Shown piece by piece: positions 45,946-57,440 of a DNA stretch of 64,000 nucleotides. This stretch comes from Larix kaempferi (Eukaryota; Streptophyta; Pinopsida; Pinales; Pinaceae). Under the pieces are notes generated by a model. It worked only from the letters and a program-made list of their open reading frames with translations, was not told the DNA's origin and ran no database searches. Within the stretch, counting starts at the first letter, position 1. Each line of letters starts with the position of its first letter. The stretch covers positions 8,369,501-8,433,500 of the forward strand of contig BSBM01000096.1 in assembly GCA_027924585.1 (NCBI GenBank). The letters are read 5' to 3'. Position numbers and translations under genes: made by a program.

Positions 45946-48237
45946 TGATGAATATGGGTGTCTGATTGTCATTGATGACAACATTAATGACAAAGGCTTG
46001 AGGAATGGCAAAGAAGATGATGATTTGGATGACTTGAAGAACACGCATGGCATGAAGAACCATGGAGGTGGGCATTGGAGCCATTAGAACACCTAATGAG
46101 CCAAATGACCCATTTTGTGGCCATTTGTGGTTTGATGGGGAAATGAAACCCTTGGTGATGGTCCATGCTACCATTTGATGATGGGCTTGATGTCCATTGA
46201 AATCATGTTGATTAAATACTAAATGATTGACTCTTGATGGTGGAACCCACATTGAAACCCACATACAAATTGAATCAGCGCTTATCTAATGGCACTTACG
46301 ATGGATGTTGAAGCCCCTGAACCTTGAAAATGTCCATATGTGGAATCCTTGATGTATGGTGATGAAGACATAATGTATTGTTTCCTTGGGGTTCTTGGCA
46401 TTGTTTGTGGTCTATTCTTGTGGGTGTGATGGAGCCCTTGCCCTTATAATTGCTTGATGAAACCTTTGATGCTGAAGTATTTAAACATGATGATGTAGAA
46501 TCCCACAAAAAAAATGAGGAAGCCCTAAGTTTCTAACGTGGCCTTTGATGTGGTTGTGTGAAGTCAAACCAAAACAAGCATGCAAATAAAACATTGTATG
46601 TGAAATATTATGCGTCCATTCAAAGGACAAAGTCGGCTCAACAATTAAAAATAAAAATAAAATGAAAATTACATAGACAGGTCGGCTCCAAAATAAATTC
46701 AAAAATAATTTTTTGGACAAGTCGGCTCCATAAAAAAATTCAAAAAAATTGTGTATAAATAGAGGTAATCCGCCTCATTTTGGGAGAAGTTTTTTGTGTG
46801 GATGTGTTGCTCTGAAATTTTTGGGTAGGCTGTAGCAATAGCAGTTAAATGACTGAGATTTTCGGATCTGCAGCACTGAGGAATTTCGGGTAAAATGACA
46901 GTGGCTGCTACAGCACAGTTGGCAGAAGAACAACAGTGCAGCAGATTTTTTCTTTGTCTGGTACAGGCCCGAGTTTGTGGAAGTCTGATTTTGATACTAC
47001 TGGATCCAAGCCTCCTTACAGTGTTCTCTTCAAACAATCAAGGGTTGGGGTATTCTACAACAAGGTACATATGAACACTAATGTGCCTAGTGAAGTGTGG
47101 AAGTCTGTATGAACAACAGTGATACATTTCCAGTCATGTACAAGGTATGCACAATGATGTGTGAACAATAGTGTACAAATGTATAGAGATAATGTTTATG
47201 TTGATGCACTGTAGTATGATGATGGTATTTCATGATAACACTGTACAGTCAACTCTGTGAGAAGTCTGTATACAGTGGCAGATATACAGTGGTTCAGTAC
47301 AGCAATGCATTGTACAAGGTATGTATGATAATGTACATGCAGTGAAGCATTAACAATGATGAGTAGACAAGTGGTATGAACAATGGTGAGTATGATACAG
47401 TGATGAGGATGTGGTATACCTAGAGTGGCATCTATGTACAATATACAATGATGAATAATGTATAATGATGCACTTCTACATACTAGATTGAATATCCTAT
47501 GATATGATGTGCATGTACAGCAGAAAGACATGACGATGTAGACAGTATGAAGAGACTATGATATTTTGGGTAGCAGTATAGTGAAAGGAGAGAATGATGT
47601 ATTTGTGTATATGCTGGTTAAAATTATGACAGAGTGATGATGAGCAGAAAGTGATATAAATGTGGATATGTTTGATATCTTGACCGCAGAATGATAATTT
47701 GCATATGGTTAATGACAATTTGATGACAGGTTAAAGATGTGCATGTAGACAAAATATCGATATGTTTGAGAAGATGCTGGACATGGTGAAACAGGGACAG
47801 AATGATGATTGAAGACAAGGTGTTGGCAGCAGATTGATGAATGAGATGACGTGAATAATGACATGACTATGATATGTATGATATGTATGATATGTGACAA
47901 ATATGTAATTGTAAATACAAGCAAGGTCTTGTATCCATTTTCTTAGTAGGATCTAAGAAAAACTAGGCTGGGTCCTAGATGATGAGTTGGTGCTCATTGT
48001 ATCAGTTGGTGCTGAATTGCCTCACGGTTGTAGCCGTCGAACCAAATACAAAATATTACAAAAACTATATCTAGTCTCATATTATGTGTTGATGTGTTTC
48101 ATTTGTTGATAGTTAGTTCATTGATGAATATGATGTGAATGTGAAATGATTATACAAGAGTTAGTGATTGAAGTTGAAATTAAATCAAGTAGGCTCACTG
48201 ATTCACCCCCCCCTCTCAGTGAGCATTGTGTCTAACA
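45946..48237 (+). repeat. Element E 5' LTR
   Basis: It starts TGATGAATATGGGTGTCTG and ends GAGCATTGTGTCTAACA. TATAAATAGAGG begins at 46754, so transcription probably starts near 46785 and about 1.45 kb of R and U5 follow. The copy has three ATATGTATG repeats near 47876-47896, where the 3' LTR has one. Confidence 0.9.
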
Positions 48238-48239
48238 AT

Positions 48240-48251
48240 TGGTATCAGAGC
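48240..48251 (+). other. Element E primer binding site
   Basis: TGGTATCAGAGC lies two bases after the LTR end, complementary to initiator tRNA-Met. It is intact. Confidence 0.9.
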
Positions 48252-48299
48252 AGGCCTTCTGCAAAAGCCTAACAAGCTTGAAGGAAATCAAAAGACACA

Positions 48300-49541
48300 A
48301 TGGAAGAAAAGGGTTTATATGTTAATGATGGTAAGAATACTGATCTCAGTAATCTTGGTTATGATAACTTTGAAAATGCTCTTGAAGACGCTAAGAAGAA
48401 TCTTCTAGCAAACCTTTTTAAGGTGCAAGATATCAAGCATGATCGGATGCTTAAAAGGAAGATTGAGAAGTTCATTGAAGAGTATCATGAGAGGTCAATG
48501 GAGCTATCTTGTAAACTCATTTATGAGATAATAAGACTTCAAGACTCAGCTGAAACTATGAAGATCCAGCTAGAAGAAAAAGAGAAGACCATGGAACTAC
48601 TCAAGTCAAGCTTACAAGGTGGACCAAATGATCAAAATCTTAAGGAGAGTTGTGAAGATCCTAATGAGCTTGAAGAGACAAGAAGAAATAATATTGGCTT
48701 GAAGAATCAACTAGAAGAAGCCAAGAAGATAGAAGAAGTATTGAAAAATCACTTGGATGAAAAGGAGAAGGAAATTCAAAAGCTTGAAATGGAGGTAGTT
48801 GAAATGAGAAGGAAAAATAAAAATTTTGATGCATATGGAAAGTTCCAACACAGCTCAGCTATCCTAGATAAAATTTTAGATTGTCAAAGATCTCGCCTTG
48901 ACAAATCTGGCCTTGGGTACAAGAAAGAAGAAGATAAATCTGAAGATGATTTATTGTCTCCCGAGACTTCAGAAGCTGGTCCATCAATGACCAAGGATGC
49001 ATCCCATATACCTGCACATGATAACAAAGAAGTTGAAGGTTCAAGAATTCATCAAGAAGCTAGGCCCATTTTCCAAGGCAAGCCAAGAAAAGAAACAACT
49101 CCAAGATGGAGCCAAACATCAAGGTATGAAAATGGTTTTAATGGCTATTGTTTTTCATGCTCGAATTATGGTCATAAGGCTTTGGGTTGTAGATCCTATG
49201 GAAGAAGAAGTGATGGAAGTACTAATGGAAAGGTTAGGTGTTGGGACTGCAATCATATTGGACATGTGGCTGCTAAATGTCACACTTTACGGTGCTACTC
49301 ATGTAGTGGCTTTGGTCACAAAGATCAAGAATGCCCAAGTCAAAGGAGTCCACCTAGGAGGAGCTCTTCATACACACCGGCAAGAAGATCCAGTGATTCG
49401 TGGAAAGGAAAGAGTGCAAAAAGAATTGAAGATCACGAACACACCAAGGTTTGGGTAAGGAAGAACATTTTGCTAGACTTAAATCAAGTTGATGATCAAT
49501 GCAAAATTGAAGGTGGCTGCCATATGGCAAGCCAAGTTTGA
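48300..49541 (+). CDS. Element E Gag protein, intact
   Basis: A 413-codon uninterrupted frame that starts 49 bases after the primer site, at the first ATG after it. Residues about 1-60 are mixed; about 60-185 are rich in E, K and L with heptad-like spacing (LKNQLEEAKKIEEVLKNHL), likely coiled coil for particle assembly. SAILDKILDCQRSRLDKSGL near residue 190-205 resembles a conserved block of plant Copia/Sirevirus Gag. Three CCHC knuckles follow: CFSCSNYGHKALGC, CWDCNHIGHVAAKC and CYSCSGFGHKDQEC (about residues 285-345), for RNA binding. The tail is Arg/Ser-rich. No protease or polymerase continues in any frame. It probably makes a cytoplasmic structural protein that packages the element RNA. 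It is the only undamaged ORF of its kind in this window. Confidence 0.85.
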   Translation: MEEKGLYVNDGKNTDLSNLGYDNFENALEDAKKNLLANLFKVQDIKHDRMLKRKIEKFIEEYHERSMELSCKLIYEIIRLQDSAETMKIQLEEKEKTMELLKSSLQGGPNDQNLKESCEDPNELEETRRNNIGLKNQLEEAKKIEEVLKNHLDEKEKEIQKLEMEVVEMRRKNKNFDAYGKFQHSSAILDKILDCQRSRLDKSGLGYKKEEDKSEDDLLSPETSEAGPSMTKDASHIPAHDNKEVEGSRIHQEARPIFQGKPRKETTPRWSQTSRYENGFNGYCFSCSNYGHKALGCRSYGRRSDGSTNGKVRCWDCNHIGHVAAKCHTLRCYSCSGFGHKDQECPSQRSPPRRSSSYTPARRSSDSWKGKSAKRIEDHEHTKVWVRKNILLDLNQVDDQCKIEGGCHMASQV

Positions 49542-49544
49542 GGT

Positions 49545-51453
49545 CTCTAAAAGACCTTGGACAGACCTTTAGTTCATAGTATTTTGGAGAATGAACTCAA
49601 GTGGTAAATGATGACTCTCCAAGAACAAACAGGTCCTAGGATCGGATTGTTGACATTGACAATTGATATAAAGTTTGAAGTATGTATACAATGCATGCTA
49701 TAGAAGATGAACCAGTTTCAGACCTCATGATGATGTCTTTCCACACACAGCAGAGGTTGATGATTCATTGATGACATACTTGTAATCTTGATGGTGGTCT
49801 TTGGTGTCCTTGAGACATACTCAGTTTGACAACCTTAGCAAAGAATTTGATCAGTGATGCATAGGCCACAGTCCTCATCCATAGCTTGAAGCATATACAC
49901 AGCCCTAATGCACAGGTCAAGGTTAATGTTTTTGCACAGTCTGAGTTTTTGAAGCAGCAGAAAGTTGGTAAAGATTTTGGTTAACACTGTTTGGATGGAT
50001 ATAAGTCATTGTCCAGTGCTATGAAAGTGGTGTATGTACAGTGATGTATACAGTGCATATTGCTTTGAATAAATCAAACCTTGAAATATGCAGACCTTTG
50101 AATGTACAGTTATATGTGAATTGTTGTAGCTAAAGGCTAATATTGCAGATGAAAAAGAATTTGGCCTCTTAAGAAGATGTTCTTGCATTAATATAGTCCG
50201 AGACTGATTTGAAGTTTGCCTTGTAAGGCAGCCAAAGCTGGTGAGATTTTTATCATGGTATGAAGACAACTCCTGGAAATCATATGAAGTCTTGAGAGCA
50301 CGGAACAGTTCGAGGATTGTTTGAAACAATATTCAAAAGCAGTGTGACATATTCCAGTTTTGAGCATCATGATTTTGGATGGTGTATAGTATGCATAAGC
50401 AAGAGAAATGTAAAGTGTACAAGTATGATTAGCAAAAAAAAAGGAAGTGGCACTGTGATAGGGGGAGCAGACTTCGTTGGTGATTTGGCATGAGTGTGGC
50501 ATGAGCATAATCAGACCTATGTACCAAGAACTCATGATTGGTTCAATCATCAATATATCCTCAAACATGAATATAAAGATGACAAAAGAGGATAGCAACA
50601 ACTTCGGTGCAAATCTGACTAATGTGCTATGTAGGCTTTTGAAGAGCAGCGGGATTAAAGTATCATACAAAAAGATTGATAAAAATAATTGATCTGACTT
50701 CAAATATAAAGTAGTACTATACAACTTAGTTACAATGAAGAAAGTGATGAAGTTACAATCTAAAACATTGTGTTAAAGGACAAAGAAATCATAGAGATAA
50801 TATATGACAGCCAAGTGACCTCTTGTTTTAACAAGTGATCTTATTCACATTAATTTGACAGTAGTGTGTATTGACAAGTGAAAGAGAGTGACGTGTTTTG
50901 ACAACTTAACTTGACTATGATCAAGGTGACCAAACTATGGATTTATCCCTGACATAATATGGACAGCAGATTCCATGACTAGTGCCAGTGAATGACAAAT
51001 AACAGCTGTGACATTTCCAGTAACATTTTCATGAATGACAGTATATTGGCAGTACTTTGATAACTGATGAAGAAGTTTATATGAAAGGGGAGCATCCAAG
51101 CATTCTAAAGAAGAAATTGAACATGACAGGGGGAGCCGTTTCAGAAGTTAAAAGCCCTGGATCAAAAACCAAGCTCAGTCAAAGGGGGAGTGTCTATAAT
51201 AGATACTCATGAACATTTGAAGATAGCAAATAATGGGAGTAGAGCAGCCTATTTGAAAGGGGAAGTGTCTATATAGATATTGGTTGATAGGTGATTGATA
51301 GGGGGAGAAATGATGAAGTTGACATGGAAGAATTTAAAGCTAAAAAAAATTTGGGCATCGTGAAGCCTTTAATGATGGCTACTTGACCCTTTGTCATTAA
51401 TGTCAAAGGGGGAGAGAGTTTGGTCGGTTGCCATCAATGACAAAGGGGGAGAT
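49545..51453 (+). other. Element E 3' internal region, non-coding
   Basis: No long plus-strand frame and no polymerase, integrase or envelope-like domain is seen. A minus-strand frame at 50188-50724 is long (178 codons) but low-complexity and lacks a domain. The last 1 kb carries the repeated polypurine tracts. Confidence 0.7.
50461..51452 (+). other. Seven polypurine tracts upstream of E's 3' LTR
   Basis: GGGGGAG-type tracts occur at about 50461, 51127, 51181, 51256, 51299, 51405 and 51442. The last, CAAAGGGGGAGAT, directly precedes the LTR and is the likely functional primer site. Several share a CAAAGGGGGAG or ATAGGGGGAG core. Multiple tracts of this type are a reported feature of Sireviruses. 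Confidence 0.75.
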
Positions 51454-53735
51454 TGATGAATATGGGTGTCTAATTGTCATTGATGACAACATTAATGACA
51501 AAGGCTTGAGGAATGGAAAAGAAGATGATGATGTGGATGGCTTGAACAACACACATGGCATGAATAACCATGGAGGTGGGCATTGGAGCCATTGGAACAC
51601 CTAATGATCCAAATGACCCATTCTGTGGTCATTTCTGGTTTGATGGGGAAATGGAAGCCTTGGTGATGGTCCATGCTACCATTTGATGATGGGCTTGATG
51701 TCCATTGAAAGCATGTTGATTAAATACTAAATGATTGACTCTTGATGGTGGAACCCACATTGAAACCCACATACAAATTGAATCAGCCCTTATCTAATGG
51801 CACTTACGATGGATGTTGAAGCCCCTGAACCTTGAAGATGTCCATATGTGGAATCCTTGATGTATGGTGATGAAGACATAATGTATTGTTGCCTTGGGGT
51901 TCTTGGCATTGTTTGTGGTCTAGTCTTGTGGGTTTGATGGAGCCCTTGCCCTTATAATTGCTTGACGAAACCTTTGATGCTGAAGTATTTAAACATGATG
52001 ATGTAGAAGCCCACAAAGAAAATGAGGAAGCCCTAAGTTTCTAATGTGGCCTTTGACATGGTTGTGTGAAGTCAAACCAAAACAAGCATGCAAATAAAAC
52101 ATTGTATGTGAACTATTATGTGTCCATTCAAAGGACAAAGTCAGCTCAGCAATTAAAAATGAAAATTACATAGACAAGTGGGCTCCAAAATAAATTCAAA
52201 ATCAAATTCAAAAATAATTTTTTGGACAAGTCGGCTCCATAAAAAAATTCAAAAAAATTGTGTATAAATAGAGGCAATCCACCTCATTTTGGGAGAATTT
52301 TTTTGTGTGGATGTGTTGCTCTGAAATTTTCGGGTAGACTGTAGCAGCAGCAGTTAAATGACTGAGATTTTCGGATCTGCAACACTGAGGAATTTCGGGT
52401 ATAGTGACAGTGGCTTCTACAGCACAGTTGGCAGAAGAACAACAGTGCAGCAGATTTTTTCTTTGGCTAGTACAGGCCTGAATTTGTGGAAGTCTGATTT
52501 TGATACTACTGGATCCAAGCCTCCTTACAGTGTTCTCTTCAAACAGTCAAGGGTTGGGGTATTCTACAACAAGGTACATATGAACAATAATGTGCCTAGT
52601 GAAGTGTGGAAGTCTGTATGAACAACAGTGATACATTTCCAGTCATGTACAAGGTATGCACAATGATGTGTGAACAATAGTATACAAATGTATAGAGATA
52701 ATGTTTATGTTGATGCATTTTAGTATGATGATGGTATTTCATGATAATACTGTACAGTCAACTCTGTGAGAAGTCTGTATACAGTGGCAGATATACAGTG
52801 GTTCAGTACAGCAATGCATTGTACAAGGTATGTATGATAATGTACATGCAGTGAAGCATTAACAATGATGAGTAGACAAGTGGTATGAACAATGGTGAGT
52901 ATGATACAGTGATGATGATGTGGTATACCTAGAATGGCATCTATGTACAGTATACAATGATGAATAATGTATAATGATGTACTTCTACATACTAGATTGA
53001 ATATCCTGTGATATGATGCGCATGTACAGCAGAAAGACATGACGATGTAGACAGTATGAAAAGACTATGATATTTTGGGCAGCAGTATGGTGAAAGGAGA
53101 GAATGATGTATTTGTGTATATGCTGGTTAAAATTATGACAGAGTGATGATGAGCAAAAAGTGATATAAATGTGGATATGTTTGATATCTTGACAGCAGAA
53201 TGATAATTTTCCTATGGTTAATGACAGTTTGATGACAGGTTAAAGATGTGCATGTAGAAAAAATATCGATATGTTTGAGATGCTGGACATGATGAAACAG
53301 GGACAAAATGATGATTGAAGACAAGGTGTTGGCAGCAGATTGGTGAATGAAATGGTGTGAATAATGACATGACTGTGATATGTATGATCTGTGACAAATA
53401 TGTAATTGTAAATACAAGCAAGGTCTTGTATCCATTTTCTTAGTAGGATCTAAGAACAACTAGGCTGGGTCCTAGATGATGAGTTGGTGCTCATTGTATC
53501 AGTTGGTGTTGAATTGCCTCACGGTTGTAGCCATTGAACCAAATACAAAAGATTACAAAAACTATATCTAGTCTCATATTATGTGTTGATGTGTTTCATT
53601 TGTTGATAGTTAGTTCATTGATGAATATGATGTGAATGTGAAATGATGATTTAAGAGTTGGTGATTGAAGTTGAAATTAAATAAAGTATAGGCTCACTAA
53701 TTCACCCCCCCTCTCAGTGAGCATTGTGTCTAATA
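51454..53735 (+). repeat. Element E 3' LTR
   Basis: It starts TGATGAATATGGGTGTCTAA and ends GTGTCTAATA, where the terminal CA has become TA. TATAAATAGAGG is at 52263. By eye it differs from the 5' LTR at only scattered positions and a few short indels. Confidence 0.9.
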
Positions 53736-53740
53736 GGTTG

Positions 53741-55004
53741 GTTTCTAGATTCAATCCTCGAATGATGTGTTGAGGTCGACAAGGATGAATCCGTCGAAGG
53801 AGGGCCATGATGAATCACCCATGATCGATACGAAACACGGCAAAGATGTGTAGAGTAGATCGGACGGTACAGCAACATGCAAGACTGACTCAGAATAAAC
53901 TGACATGGTAGTAGGTGTACTGACTGCAGATAATGAATGGTGAGAATGTTCTTGAACATGGGCATGGCATGACTTGGTAGTATTGACATGACGAGTACGA
54001 CACCAAAACCTAATGCAACTGATGAGGGAAGCGTTCTTTGAATGACTCAAAGGAGTGACAAGACTCAAGAGGTGGGTGAAACTCGAGGACAAACGGATGA
54101 TCCAAGCGCAGTATGCAAATGCAGATGAGTGCCATGTTCAAGAACGACTAGGTACTGCCACAGATAAAGGGTGTAACATAAAAGCTTTCCTTTTTCCCCA
54201 TCATGAATGATGAGTGCCTCATGTGTTTTTTACGAGCTTGATGAGGGTAAGCAGATGTTCGGTATAACTCATCTCATATATGAGTCCAATCCCAAATATT
54301 TTTCAAACCTGGGACAGGAGGGGTTCGTCGCATGACGGGCCCTTCAATGTGAAAGTTTAACGAGTCCATAGAAGGTAAACTCGGTCGTCATTTCATGTTT
54401 AGAGAGTATGAAAAGAACTAAAGAAGACTCCAATGGTCCTTTTTCGTAAAGTTAGCCTCATCGCCCGAAAAAGGGTAAAACAACGCAGGAGAGGACTCTT
54501 CCGGTCATGATTGGCTGGAGTATACCTTTTTCGTAAGTAGTGCCCCCTAGTTCAAAAAAGGGGTAAACTATCACCAGGGAGATGACCATTCAAATTATTT
54601 AACAAGCATGAACGCGACAAGTTCGCTTGGCAATCTTTTCGTATTTCGAGAGCCTGAAAAAGAGCTTGAAGATAGACTATGGGGGGTTCCTTTTCCGTAG
54701 GATTTTATCGAGCCTGGAAAAGTGATAAATCGTAACTCGATAACTTATTCTCATGGTTTTAAGAGCACAAGAAAGAACAAAGAGTAAGCTCGTCATCATT
54801 AAGTAATTACAATCTAATGGATACAAAATAATGACAAAACATTCAAGGGATTGTTCATACCTGAAATGATCGTTATAATGTGAGAATGACGGGCAGAGAA
54901 CACTTAACGACTCCTGCACACTTGAAAACTAGGTCAAAAAGTCAATCGGGTATTCAAATGTCATAAAAATGATCCAAACTATAGCAAATGACCTAAAAAG
55001 CATC
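53741..55004 (-). other. Element D 3' non-coding region, part 2
   Basis: It continues D beyond element E. Between about 54435 and 54735 three related fold-back units occur, each with CCTTTT(T/C)CGTA followed 20-30 bases later by GAAAAAGGGTAAA or a variant. No gene is seen on the sense strand. Confidence 0.6.
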
Positions 55005-55034
55005 AAATATTTGAAAAAGAATATGCCTTTTGTC

Positions 55035-55043
55035 TATAAATAG
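55035..55043 (+). promoter_or_regulatory. TATA box of the antisense gene in D
   Basis: TATAAATAG, a near-consensus plant TATA box, lies on the strand opposite to element D's own genes, 466 bases upstream of the first in-frame ATG of the antisense frame. The leader contains GTCGCAGG and TGCGACGATGTCGCA motifs like those of D's LTRs. Confidence 0.6.
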
Positions 55044-55500
55044 AAACAAAAAAACAAATATAGTCACCATTGTTCATTTGCCAAATTTGGGAGAAGAAGT
55101 GCCATTTGGAGCCAAAGTTCACTTGTCGATTCCAGGAGCTTCGAGCAACCATTTCACGAGCCGTTCGGAGCAGGTAACTCTAAACTTCATCCAGCACATT
55201 TCCAGTAGTTTACATTTTTAATTTTACTTCATTTTTTGGGTTTTTGAGTTGGTTTTTGGAGGGATATTGCGTCCTCGGGTCGTCGCAGGTCTCCCTTACA
55301 GGAACTGCGACGAACCTGGGTCATCACAAATACCACAAAGTTGGGTTGCGACGATGTCGCACTGTCAATATTTGATGAGGTGCGACGGCAGAAACGTCCA
55401 ACCCCACCAACAAACCTAGTCGAAAAGATAAACTTTAAGTGGTTGAAGTGAGTTCTAATGATGTTAAAATGCTCCTTTTGGCAGGTTAGTAGCAGCCAAC

Positions 55501-56678
55501 ATGGTCTTAGAGTGGCGTGAACGAGAACACGAGATAGATTATGTGCAAGCTGCAAGTGACCCATTATGTGTAGAGGCACTACGCAACTGCGGGCTACTAA
55601 AGTTCTTCAACATTCAGGGCATGAGGGCCCAAGTACTACTGCTAGAACCTATGGTCCATTGTTGGGATGCTACGCAGCAGTATTTTGTGATCGGAGAGTA
55701 CACTTTGACCATAGATGTGGAAGACATCTACTTCTTGACTGGATTGTCTTGAAGAGGGGACAATGTGGCTCTTACCGGATCACGGGGAAGTGATCGGACA
55801 GTAGACGACTTGATCCTTCAGCATTGCACTCCTCACACCCATGCCTCTATTGGGAAGATTCCCATTAAAGAGGTACGAGAATGTCCACTACAAGATATTC
55901 TTTTCACCATCACGAGGATAGCAGGGAGCCAGGCGCCCCATCTAGCTACTAGGTCCCTGATGCTATATGCGGAGGACTGTATGTCTCCGAAGGTATTCAA
56001 CTGGTGCAAGGGACTCCTCGTAAACATTCGAGCTCAGCTGACCAAGTGTCGGCGTGGAGAGCTCAAGCAGTTTGGATACGGATCTATAGTGATCTCATTT
56101 CTATTGGAGCAGGTTCCCCTCTTGCACCCGCAAGTAGCGTTGGATGACAGGGATCCTAGGGATCCTCACATGGTCAAATGGACAGAGGTGATGGCCTGCA
56201 ATGGTGGGGGTCCTATCATCGGGTATGGTCCTAAGTTCTTCACCTGGATAGAAGGCCAGTTTCTCATGGTAGAGGATTACCTGAACAATGGTACGGATTA
56301 CAGGGAGGACCCAGACTTGGCACTATCCGAGGGAGTAGAGTGGGGAGACATTGGTAAGAACAATGACCCTTGTACTTTTTAGTTTTGTGTATTTATGATT
56401 TTTTTGTTATAGTGTTGAAAAGTTAATAGCATGTGTGTGCAGATGTGGGCCTCGTGCAACCAGTAGGAGTTTCTCTTCTTGCAAGGAGAGGAGGGGGAGC
56501 ATAAATGGCCCCAGCGGTACATGCTGCCATCGTGGAGATGGAGGATGTCTACGAGAACCTAACGAGGTTGACGTCAAATGTTCCAGAGCCGATAGTGGAG
56601 GAGTTACCGCGGCCTATGCAGAGGTATGCGGTGGGAGTGTCCACGCGCTTCAATGTGCTGCTTCGCAGGGTCACGTGA
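55501..56678 (+). pseudogene. Antisense gene in element D: plant mobile domain (PMD/MAIN-like) protein, two in-frame stops
   Basis: Plus-strand two-exon frame in a minus-strand retrotransposon. Exon 1 is 55501-56353, the intron 56354-56442 (GTAAGA..GTGTGCAG), exon 2 56443-56678; the phase is kept across the junction. The reading would be about 362 codons but for a TGA at 55750-55752 (probably from CGA) and a TAA at the end of the exon 2 segment LLARRGGGA. The N-terminal half has LEPMVHCWDATQQYFVI, EYTLTIDVEDIYFLTGLS and, after the stop, RGDNVALTGSRGS, the W-x(n)-F...T-x-x-x-x-D-V-x-x-L-x-G-L pattern of the PMD family (MAIN, MAIL1 and transposon-borne relatives). The later half has WCKGLLVNIRAQLTKCRRGE and FGYGSIVISFLLEQVPLLHP. 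PMD proteins of plants are linked to transposon silencing. The role in the element is unknown. Confidence 0.65.
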
Positions 56679-56767
56679 GCAGTTGACTGCAGACATACTC
56701 AGCAGGCTAGAGTTGCGAGACCTAGGGGCGTACGGGCTAGGCGTTAGGCCTTATGTTTTTATTATGT

Positions 56768-56870
56768 ATGTACTGAGAGCTTAGAAGCCCCATATTTTGT
56801 ACTACTGAAAGCTATGAGGCTTTCGATTTTGTATAGACTCACTGAAAGCCGTCATGCTTCAGATTTTGTA
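56768..56870 (+). repeat. Three degenerate repeats in the 3' region of the antisense gene
   Basis: CTGA(A/G)AGC followed by GCTT or GCCCC and ATTTTGTA recurs three times at about 35 bp spacing. It probably lies in the 3' untranslated part of the antisense transcript. Confidence 0.6.
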
Positions 56871-57017
56871 CCAACACTACTTTTTATGATGACATTTTGG
56901 CGGTTTTATACATTATGTGTTTTAAATGGATGAATGATGTGATCTTGTTTATGTGTTTGCTTATAAAATGAGTTATTCACATGTTATGTCTACTTTTAAC
57001 AGTTCATGAATATGCTT

Positions 57018-57440
57018 ATGTGTGTGCAATGTACCAATCTAAGATGAATTTGGCCATGGATTCAGCAACTATGTTCACGTCTCGTGGAATGTGCAGGTAC
57101 TGATTGGATTCGAAGGACCTTTCCAGAAGACGGACTCATCTATAGAGACGGAGTAAGGTAGGATCGCGAATGGCGTAGACTCGGTTAAGATGAGAGACCA
57201 CCAGTTGAGAATCCAAATGGATGACAACGTGTTCCATACCCAAAGAAATAGCGTCGATTAGGGTTCCAATGATTGCTTGATATTCTGCAGCATTGTTGGT
57301 CACGAAACCTAGACACATTCCCACTAAGCTGATAAGCTCGCCAGTAGGTGAATATAGTACCCAAGCTACCGAAGCAAGGTTGCGGGTATGCCGACTGGCG
57401 CCGTCCAAAAATCCGTAGCAAGTTTCCATCTGCACACGCA
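57018..57440 (-). pseudogene. Element D second RNase H (aRNH), mostly open
   Basis: Ribonuclease H placed after integrase, an arrangement specific to Tat-lineage elements. Sense frame from METCYGFLDGASRHTRNLAS (start at 57429), with active-site residues visible as D in FLDGAS, E in NNAAEYQAIIG and D in VIHLDSQLV. The C-terminal block, YLHIPRDVNIVAESMAKFIL (about 57030-57080), matches the family (IPR..N..AD.LA). A stop near 57135 splits the frame. It may help remove the RNA strand or compete with the first, decayed RNase H. Otherwise well preserved. Confidence 0.8.

Larger units (their letters stand above)
45946..53735 (+). mobile_element. Element E: gag-only Sirevirus-like LTR retrotransposon nested in D
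   Basis: LTRs at 45946-48237 and 51454-53735 flank 3.2 kb with a tRNA-Met-type primer site, an intact gag ORF, no pol, and repeated polypurine tracts. The GGTTG repeats at 45941-45945 and 53736-53740 are a perfect 5 bp target duplication. The combination of a large gag with coiled coil and several zinc knuckles, long LTRs and multiple polypurine tracts fits the Sirevirus branch of Copia. Gag-only elements are known as TR-GAGs. Movement would need enzymes from a related full element. Confidence 0.9.

Noticed and set aside
47196-47924. Minus-strand frames rich in H, C, Y, T and S in E's LTRs (also 52720-53459)
   Set aside because: They are duplicated only because the LTR is duplicated, and their composition reflects ATG/GTAT-rich repeats on the other strand. 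No domain is seen.
50188-50724. 178-codon minus-strand frame in E's 3' region as an envelope or antisense gene
   Set aside because: It lacks a domain, signal peptide or convincing membrane pattern, and its composition matches its surroundings. Kept only as a note in the region entry.
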